Source of the DNA: Marivibrio halodurans
Lineage (GTDB): Bacteria > Pseudomonadota > Alphaproteobacteria > UBA8366 > Aestuariispiraceae
Assembly (NCBI RefSeq): GCF_017963645.1
Contig: NZ_JAGMWN010000005.1
Location: 248,001-312,000, forward strand
Length of the DNA: 64,000 bases
Reading direction: 5' to 3'
Below the pieces are notes generated by a model. The model saw nothing but the letters and a program-made list of their open reading frames with translations. It had not been told where the DNA came from and did not search any database. Shown piece by piece: positions 59,477-64,000 of this stretch; position 1 is the first letter of the stretch, and every line of letters starts with the position of its first letter. A program made the position numbers and the translations under genes.

Positions 59477-60919
59477 TTAAAGGCTGACGATCTTACCCGG
59501 GTTCAGGATGTTGCCCGGGTCCATCGCCTGTTTCAGCGTGCGCATGACGGCGACGGCGTCGCCATGTTCATGGGTCAGGAAATTCTTCTTCCCCATGCCG
59601 ATACCGTGCTCGCCCGTGCAGGTGCCGCCATAGGCGATGGCGCGGTGATTCATACGCTCCACCAAATCCTTGGCGCGCTTCTGCTCCGCCGTGTCGCACG
59701 GATCGAACAACAGGACGAGGTGATAATTGCCGTCGCCGACATGGCCGACGATCGGGGCGACAAGCCCCGTCTCCTCGATATCGCGCTTGGTATCCAGGAT
59801 ACAGTCCGCCAGCTTCGAGATCGGCACGCAGATATCCGTCGCCATCCCTTTCTTGCCCGGCGACAAAGCCATGGCCGCGTAATAGGCGTCGTGGCGAGCC
59901 TGCCAAAGCCGATTGCGATCCTCTGTTCGCGTGGACCAGGAAAAACCCCCGCCCCCCAGGTCGTCGGAAATCGCGCGCACCTGTTCCGCCTGCTCGTGCA
60001 CGGATGCCTCGCTGCCATGAAACTCGAAGAAAAGGGTCGGCTTGGCCTCGTACCCCTCCAGTTTCGAGTAGTCGACGCAGGCCCCCATCTGAACGTCGTC
60101 CAGCAGTTCGATCCGTGCGACGGGGATACCCGATTGAATCGTCAAGATGACGGTATTTACCGCGCTTTCCAGATCGGGATACTGGCATACCGCGCTCGAT
60201 ATCGCTTCGGGAATGCCGTAAAGCTTGAGTTGAATCTCGGTAATGATACCGAGCGTCCCTTCCGACCCGACGAAAAGACGCGTCAAGTCGTAGCCAGCCG
60301 CCGACTTCTTCGCCCGGCCGCCGGTTCGGATCACCCTACCGTCGGCCAACACCACGGTCAGGCCCATGACATTCTCGCGCATCGTACCATAGCGTACGGC
60401 GTTGGTGCCGCTGGCACGCGTAGCGGTCATACCGCCGATGGAGGCGTCGGCCCCCGGGTCGATCGGGAAGAAAAGCCCCGTATCGCGCAGATGTTCGTTA
60501 AGCGCCTTGCGCGTAAGTCCGGCCTGGACGCGGCAGTCCAGATCCTCCCTATTGACCTCCAGCACATCCTTCATCGCGCTAAGGTCGATGGAGATTCCCC
60601 CTTCCACGGCGGCGACATGCCCTTCCAGCGAGGTCCCGGTGCCGAAGGGGATGACCGGCACGCCGTGTTCGGCGCACACGCGTACGGTCTCGGCCACCTC
60701 TTCGGTCGTCTCGGCGAAAATAACGAGGTCGGGCGCGATCGTGGGATACCACCCCTCGCCCCGCCCGTGCTGCTCGCGCACCGCCTCGGCGGTGGAGGCG
60801 CGCTCCCCGAAGCGCTGGCGAAGGATGGCGATCGCGCGCTCCAGCTTATCGGCCTCGACCCGGCCCGATCGGCCCTCGGTCTGGGAACTGTCTCGAATGG
60901 TGCTCGCATCCGCGGTCAT
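59477..60919 (-). CDS. FAD-linked oxidase, D-lactate dehydrogenase/GlcD type
   Basis: A 480-residue flavoenzyme of the PCMH (vanillyl-alcohol oxidase) class. The FAD-binding N-terminal half has PVIPFGTGTSLEGHVAAVEG with GISIDLSAMKDVLEV, then DASIGGMTATRASGTNAVRY for isoalloxazine contact. The C-terminal cap has VGHVGDGNYHLVLLFDP, with the conserved His pair, and EHGIGMGKKNFLTHEHG. These mark the D-2-hydroxyacid dehydrogenases such as cytochrome-type D-lactate dehydrogenase and GlcD of glycolate oxidase. There are no glcE or glcF subunits nearby, so a single-subunit D-lactate dehydrogenase is more likely. The 241-base gap upstream contains an AATCGCGC/GCGCGATT inverted repeat (60939-60946, 60965-60972). 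Confidence 0.88.
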   Translation of the reverse strand: MTADASTIRDSSQTEGRSGRVEADKLERAIAILRQRFGERASTAEAVREQHGRGEGWYPTIAPDLVIFAETTEEVAETVRVCAEHGVPVIPFGTGTSLEGHVAAVEGGISIDLSAMKDVLEVNREDLDCRVQAGLTRKALNEHLRDTGLFFPIDPGADASIGGMTATRASGTNAVRYGTMRENVMGLTVVLADGRVIRTGGRAKKSAAGYDLTRLFVGSEGTLGIITEIQLKLYGIPEAISSAVCQYPDLESAVNTVILTIQSGIPVARIELLDDVQMGACVDYSKLEGYEAKPTLFFEFHGSEASVHEQAEQVRAISDDLGGGGFSWSTRTEDRNRLWQARHDAYYAAMALSPGKKGMATDICVPISKLADCILDTKRDIEETGLVAPIVGHVGDGNYHLVLLFDPCDTAEQKRAKDLVERMNHRAIAYGGTCTGEHGIGMGKKNFLTHEHGDAVAVMRTLKQAMDPGNILNPGKIVSL

Positions 60920-60938
60920 GATAATGGAACCTCCCGGA

Positions 60939-60972
60939 AATCGCGCGATGGAACGGGCGGAATTGCGCGATT
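60939..60972. repeat. 8-bp inverted repeat upstream of the FAD-linked oxidase gene
   Basis: AATCGCGC (60939-60946) and GCGCGATT (60965-60972) are perfect inverted copies, centred about 35 bases before the oxidase start. The spacing of 18 bases suits a dimeric regulator. The remainder of the gap up to 61160 shows nothing assignable beyond the presumed promoter of the DUF2062 gene. Confidence 0.4.
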
Positions 60973-61160
60973 TGTCTTTCCCGCCTGCTGCCCTTACACC
61001 ATATCACCCGTAATGTCCCGGACCCAAGCGGGTCGCGGGGATGACTGGACCCGTCCCGTTCGATATGGCCATGCGACGCGTTCATTCAATCTTCAGAACC
61101 ATGCGGTAGGACGCCCCCGTTCCTATCGCGCCCAACCCTACGAACGCACGCACGAGACAC

Positions 61161-61844
61161 ATGGCACGACCCGAGGAGAAGAAGGCGACATTCGGCGGAG
61201 TGAGCCGGCTGATGCGCTATCGGCTGATGATTCCGATCCACCGCAACCGGCAGGACCCCCGGCCGGCCGCGCGCGGCGTTGCGATCGGTCTGTTCTTCGC
61301 GCTGATGCCGACGGTCGGCGTGCAACTGGCGCTCCTCGGCCTGTTCTGGGCGGCGATGCGATGGTTGAGGCCACAATGGCGGTTCAACTTGATCGTCGCG
61401 GCCGCATGGATCTGGGTCACCAATATCCTGACGATCCCCTTCGTCTATTACGTCTTCCTGGTGACGGGACGCCTCATGCTGGGCGAGCCCGATCCGTTCG
61501 GCGGGTTCGAGCATTTCGTCGCGCATATGCACGGGCTGCTCAGCAGCGACGCCAGCTTCTTCGAATCGCTCTTCGTCTACACCATCGGTATCTTCGAGGC
61601 ATGGGGCTTGCCATTGTTCGTCGGCTGCATCCCCTGGGCGATCGGCGGGGCATGGCTCGGCTATGTCTGGTGCCTGAAGCTGCTGCGGCGCCTGCATGCC
61701 CGCCAGCGCCGCAAGATGGAGGCACGCTTCGCCGCCGAGATCGAGCGGCGCAAGGCTCAGGGCGCGTCCGGGGGCGACGCGTCATCCGGGGAAGCGGGCG
61801 CGACGGTATCGTCATCATCGCCACGATCCTCCTCCGCCGGCTGA
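61161..61844 (+). CDS. DUF2062 membrane protein
   Basis: A 227-residue inner-membrane protein of the DUF2062 family. The recognisable core is HRNRQDPRPAARGVAIGLFF, PTVGVQLALLGLFWAAMRW, and the NLIVAAAWIWVTNILTIPFV stretch, followed by two more hydrophobic segments. The C-terminal tail from about residue 170 is charged and low in complexity (RRLHARQRRKMEARFAAEIE). The function of the family is not established. Its last 88 bases overlap, in the opposite direction, the 3' end of the MFS permease gene. Confidence 0.83.
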   Translation: MARPEEKKATFGGVSRLMRYRLMIPIHRNRQDPRPAARGVAIGLFFALMPTVGVQLALLGLFWAAMRWLRPQWRFNLIVAAAWIWVTNILTIPFVYYVFLVTGRLMLGEPDPFGGFEHFVAHMHGLLSSDASFFESLFVYTIGIFEAWGLPLFVGCIPWAIGGAWLGYVWCLKLLRRLHARQRRKMEARFAAEIERRKAQGASGGDASSGEAGATVSSSSPRSSSAG

Positions 61845-63082
61845 TCGAGATCGGCCTCGCTGCGCGGGTCGAGCACGAAGACCTGAGGGGTCGTGCGCTC
61901 CGTCGCGACGAAGTCCGCCTGCTCCTCCGCCGGCACCGGCGCCCGCCGGGTCATGCGGTAGAGCGCGTAGAGCACCAGCAGACCATGCGCCGCCGCGGTG
62001 AAGATGAACAGACTCGCCGGCCCGAAACGCGGCAGCAACGCCCCTGCCGCCACCGGCCCCGCCACCGCGCCGACCGCATAGGCGACAAGAAGCGCGGCAC
62101 CGGCCTCCACGAAATCGCCGGCCGACAGATGGTCGTTCATATGCGCGACGCAAAGCGAATAGATCGGCATCGAAAGACCGCCGAAGAACCCGACCGCGGC
62201 GAACAACATCCAATCCGTCGCCCCCAGGATCAGAACCGCCGCGAGCACGAGCCCGCTCACCCCCGCCAGCGCGGACGCGACGGTCAGAACGAGCCGGCGG
62301 TCGAAGAAGTCCGACAGCCGCCCCACCGGCAATTGCAGGACCGCCCCGCCGACGATGGCGCTGGCCATGAAGGTGGCGACGCCGGTGCTGTCGAGACCGG
62401 CATCCACCGCGACCTTCCCCGCCAGCCCCCAGAAGGTACCGAGCGTGACGCCCACCACGACGCAACCGACCATGGCGAGTGGCGACGCCTTGAAGAAATG
62501 CAGGATGCGCACCCGGCTGGCCGCCACGGGCCCGGGCTGCACCCCCTTGGTCAAGCCGACCGGCACGAGGCTGAGCGCGATCAGGATCGTGACCACCGAG
62601 AACAGTTCGAACCCTGCCGGATCGGCGAGCGGCAGCAAATACTGTCCGCCCGTCATCGCGGCCAGATCGACAATGCGATAGACGGACAGCACGCGCCCGC
62701 GATTCTCATTGGTCGAAAGCTCGTTGACCCAACTTTCGATGACGACGTAAAGGCCCGCGAACCCCAGCCCGGCGACCGCGCGGAAGACGATCCAGCTCCA
62801 CGGATCGACGCTCAACGCATGCGCGGTCGCGGCCGAGGCGACGACCGCCGCCATGACCGCGAAGGATCGGATGTGGCCGACACGGCGGACCAGCGGCACG
62901 GCGGCGAGGCACCCGATCCCGAAGCTCGCGAAATAGGCGGCCGCGATCAGGCCGAGTTCGACCGCGCTGAACCCTTCGATCGCGGCGCGCACCGCGATCA
63001 GCGTCGGTAGCAACCCGTTGCCGAGCGACAGGATCGCGAGCGAGACGAACAACGCGCCGAAACCGACCAGGACCGAAATCAT
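61757..63082 (-). CDS. Major facilitator superfamily permease
   Basis: A 441-residue MFS transporter with about twelve spans. The first half has FGIGCLAAVPLVRRVGHIRS, the loop 2-3 motif typical of the superfamily, and AGLGFAGLYVVIESWVNELS with STNENRGRVLSVYRIVDLAA, characteristic of the YcaD-like branch. The second half has LPVGRLSDFFDRR. The last 40 residues form an acidic tail (PAEEDRGDDDDTVAPASPDD). The start at 63082 has GAGAGGT seven to eight bases upstream; earlier in-frame ATG codons lack a ribosome site. The substrate is unknown. The 3' end overlaps DUF2062 in the opposite direction. Confidence 0.87.
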   Translation of the reverse strand: MISVLVGFGALFVSLAILSLGNGLLPTLIAVRAAIEGFSAVELGLIAAAYFASFGIGCLAAVPLVRRVGHIRSFAVMAAVVASAATAHALSVDPWSWIVFRAVAGLGFAGLYVVIESWVNELSTNENRGRVLSVYRIVDLAAMTGGQYLLPLADPAGFELFSVVTILIALSLVPVGLTKGVQPGPVAASRVRILHFFKASPLAMVGCVVVGVTLGTFWGLAGKVAVDAGLDSTGVATFMASAIVGGAVLQLPVGRLSDFFDRRLVLTVASALAGVSGLVLAAVLILGATDWMLFAAVGFFGGLSMPIYSLCVAHMNDHLSAGDFVEAGAALLVAYAVGAVAGPVAAGALLPRFGPASLFIFTAAAHGLLVLYALYRMTRRAPVPAEEQADFVATERTTPQVFVLDPRSEADLDQPAEEDRGDDDDTVAPASPDDASPPDAP

Positions 63083-63307
63083 GCGCGACCTCTCATCCAC
63101 CGCCTCCCGGCCAACCCGCCATATCATCGGTTCCGACGAGAGTAACGACCACGCCATTCGACCGCAAATATCGTCCCCTGCCACCGGACCGTCCCAAGTT
63201 GCGGCGGTGACCCAAAGGTGCAAATCTACGATGGCATATCATGATACCCGGATCGCCCATTCGGCGGGTGGTATCGGGGCGCGTGGCGGAATTAGCGGTG
63301 GTGAAGC

Positions 63308-63829
63308 GTGATACCCTACCGGAAAATAGAGAGTTGGGAGTACTTCCACCTTCCCCTGGAGGTGGAAACCACCCCCTTTCCCGTCTTCGACCGCATATTG
63401 TCGCTCTGGGCCGGGAAAAGAGGGGGACGGCCGATGCCCGCCTGGTCGGATTTCGACATCGCGGATTTCGTCGGCTGGCATCGCCATATCATCCTCCATG
63501 AAGTGACGGGCCCTCCTTTCGACCTTTATTGCCGGCTGTTCGGCACCTTCCCCACCGAGGCTTACGGCGTGAACCTGACCGGGCGAACCGTGCGGAACGC
63601 CGCCCCGAGGATCGAGACCGCGAACGACCTCGCCCATTTGGAGAAACTGGCGACGGAACAGCGGATCGGCTGCTGTTCCGGAACCCGTTACTGGTCGGGT
63701 AAGGAATTCATCACCATGGCGTTCCTGGAACTGCCGCTTTCCGACGATGGCCAAGCCGTGACGCATTTCCTGATTTTGACGGTCGACCTGCCGCCCGCCG
63801 CCCGCGCGGCGCACGCGACCGTACGATAA
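63308..63829 (+). CDS. PAS_5-family protein
   Basis: A 173-residue single-domain protein of the PAS_5 (PF07310-like) family that is frequent in alphaproteobacteria. The usual blocks are seen: ILSLWAGKRGGRPMPAWSDF followed by DIADFVGWHRHIILHEV, then DLYCRLFGTFPTEAYGVNLT with GRTVRN, and a C-terminal strand pair ending THFLILTVDLPPAA. No output domain is attached and the ligand is unknown. The GTG-less ATG start at 63308 lies after a GGTGGTGAAGCG stretch. The 225-base gap before it (63083-63307) shows no other gene. Confidence 0.8.
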   Translation: MIPYRKIESWEYFHLPLEVETTPFPVFDRILSLWAGKRGGRPMPAWSDFDIADFVGWHRHIILHEVTGPPFDLYCRLFGTFPTEAYGVNLTGRTVRNAAPRIETANDLAHLEKLATEQRIGCCSGTRYWSGKEFITMAFLELPLSDDGQAVTHFLILTVDLPPAARAAHATVR

Positions 63830-63932
63830 CGGACCACCGCTTGACCGCCTCCCCTCGGCGGTTCCGGGTGGTCCGCGACTCGGCCCCATCATCCTGTCCC
63901 CTGAATGCTCTTCCAGCCCCGAGGAAGCGGTC

Positions 63933-64000
63933 ATGCCCGACATCCATACCCTCATGCTTTTCGCGGGCGCGAGCCTCGTTCTCTACATCTCGCCCGGCCC
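63933..64000 (+). CDS. LysE/RhtB-family exporter, 5' part
   Basis: The first 22 residues, MPDIHTLMLFAGASLVLYIS then PG, match the N terminus of LysE/RhtB amino-acid exporters, whose first span ends in a conserved P-G-P. A GAGGAAG ribosome site lies about six to eight bases upstream of the ATG. The gene runs off the right edge of the window, so only the first membrane segment can be seen and the substrate is unknown. Confidence 0.72.
   Translation, partial: MPDIHTLMLFAGASLVLYISPG

Noticed and set aside
59243-63010. A 1255-codon open frame on the + strand
   Set aside because: It runs antisense or out of frame through the FAD-linked oxidase, DUF2062 and MFS genes, has a low-complexity Arg/His/Gly/Asp-rich translation and no domain; it is a by-product of high GC content.

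Overview
The window is GC-rich, gene-dense chromosomal DNA from an alphaproteobacterium, most likely near the Rhodospirillales. The signs are a CcrM-type GANTC methyltransferase, a RibB protein with a degenerate RibA-like half, a fused CysNC, a ChoXWV-type choline importer, a DUF1127 gene beside a GcvA-like LysR regulator, and a PAS_5 protein. The lineage is inferred from gene content only. There are no rRNA or tRNA genes and no CRISPR array. Both window ends cut a gene (rlmH on the left, a LysE-family gene on the right).

Layout. 1-2.5 kb: end of rlmH, then a proline racemase-family enzyme and an alcohol dehydrogenase-like reductase. 2.6-6.9 kb: a CPA2 antiporter with a lysine/alanine-rich tail, a GNAT, rnhB and ccrM; the ccrM upstream region is packed with GANTC sites. 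6.9-11.2 kb: hisS, rpiA, ribB(X) and a DMT permease. 11.2-20.5 kb: a polyamine block (FAD oxidoreductase, PotI, PotH, PotA, PotF, AguB, AguA, SpuC) reading leftward from a palindromic operator. Together these genes would import putrescine/spermidine, convert agmatine to putrescine and transaminate putrescine. 20.5-21.3 kb: a Mn-sensing yybP-ykoY riboswitch followed by a GDT1/UPF0016 gene. 21.3-24.9 kb: two unrecognised exported proteins and a MarR-GNAT fusion. 24.9-28.8 kb: choline importer genes plus a HAD phosphatase. 29-32.7 kb: phosphomannomutase, UDP-glucose dehydrogenase and GalU, which supply sugar nucleotides for surface polysaccharide.

33-38.8 kb: a 50-residue membrane peptide, an ion transporter, a DUF882 protein, an L,D-transpeptidase, an unknown exported protein and a periplasmic cyclophilin. 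38,781-41,655: a complete IS1-like transposon (19-bp inverted ends, 8-bp target duplication). Besides its DDE transposase it carries a zinc-ribbon peptide, a KGG-motif protein and an AT-rich AAA+ ATPase. 41.7-49.4 kb: a YjfB-like peptide, a methyltransferase, pdxJ, a protein joining an O-antigen-ligase-like membrane half to an alpha/beta hydrolase, and cysNC/cysD. 49.4-50.5 kb holds no convincing gene. 50.5-58 kb: an ABC exporter, a PAS histidine kinase, and a divergent cluster of a Ddl-like ligase, an alpha/beta hydrolase and a membrane-anchored MurF-like ligase. 58-64 kb: LysR, DUF1127, an FAD-linked oxidase, DUF2062, an MFS permease, a PAS_5 protein and the start of a LysE exporter.

The best candidates for something undescribed are the cargo-bearing IS1-like element, the Ddl/hydrolase/membrane-MurF cluster, and the ligase-hydrolase fusion. 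All function calls rest on recognising motifs by eye; no database search was possible.
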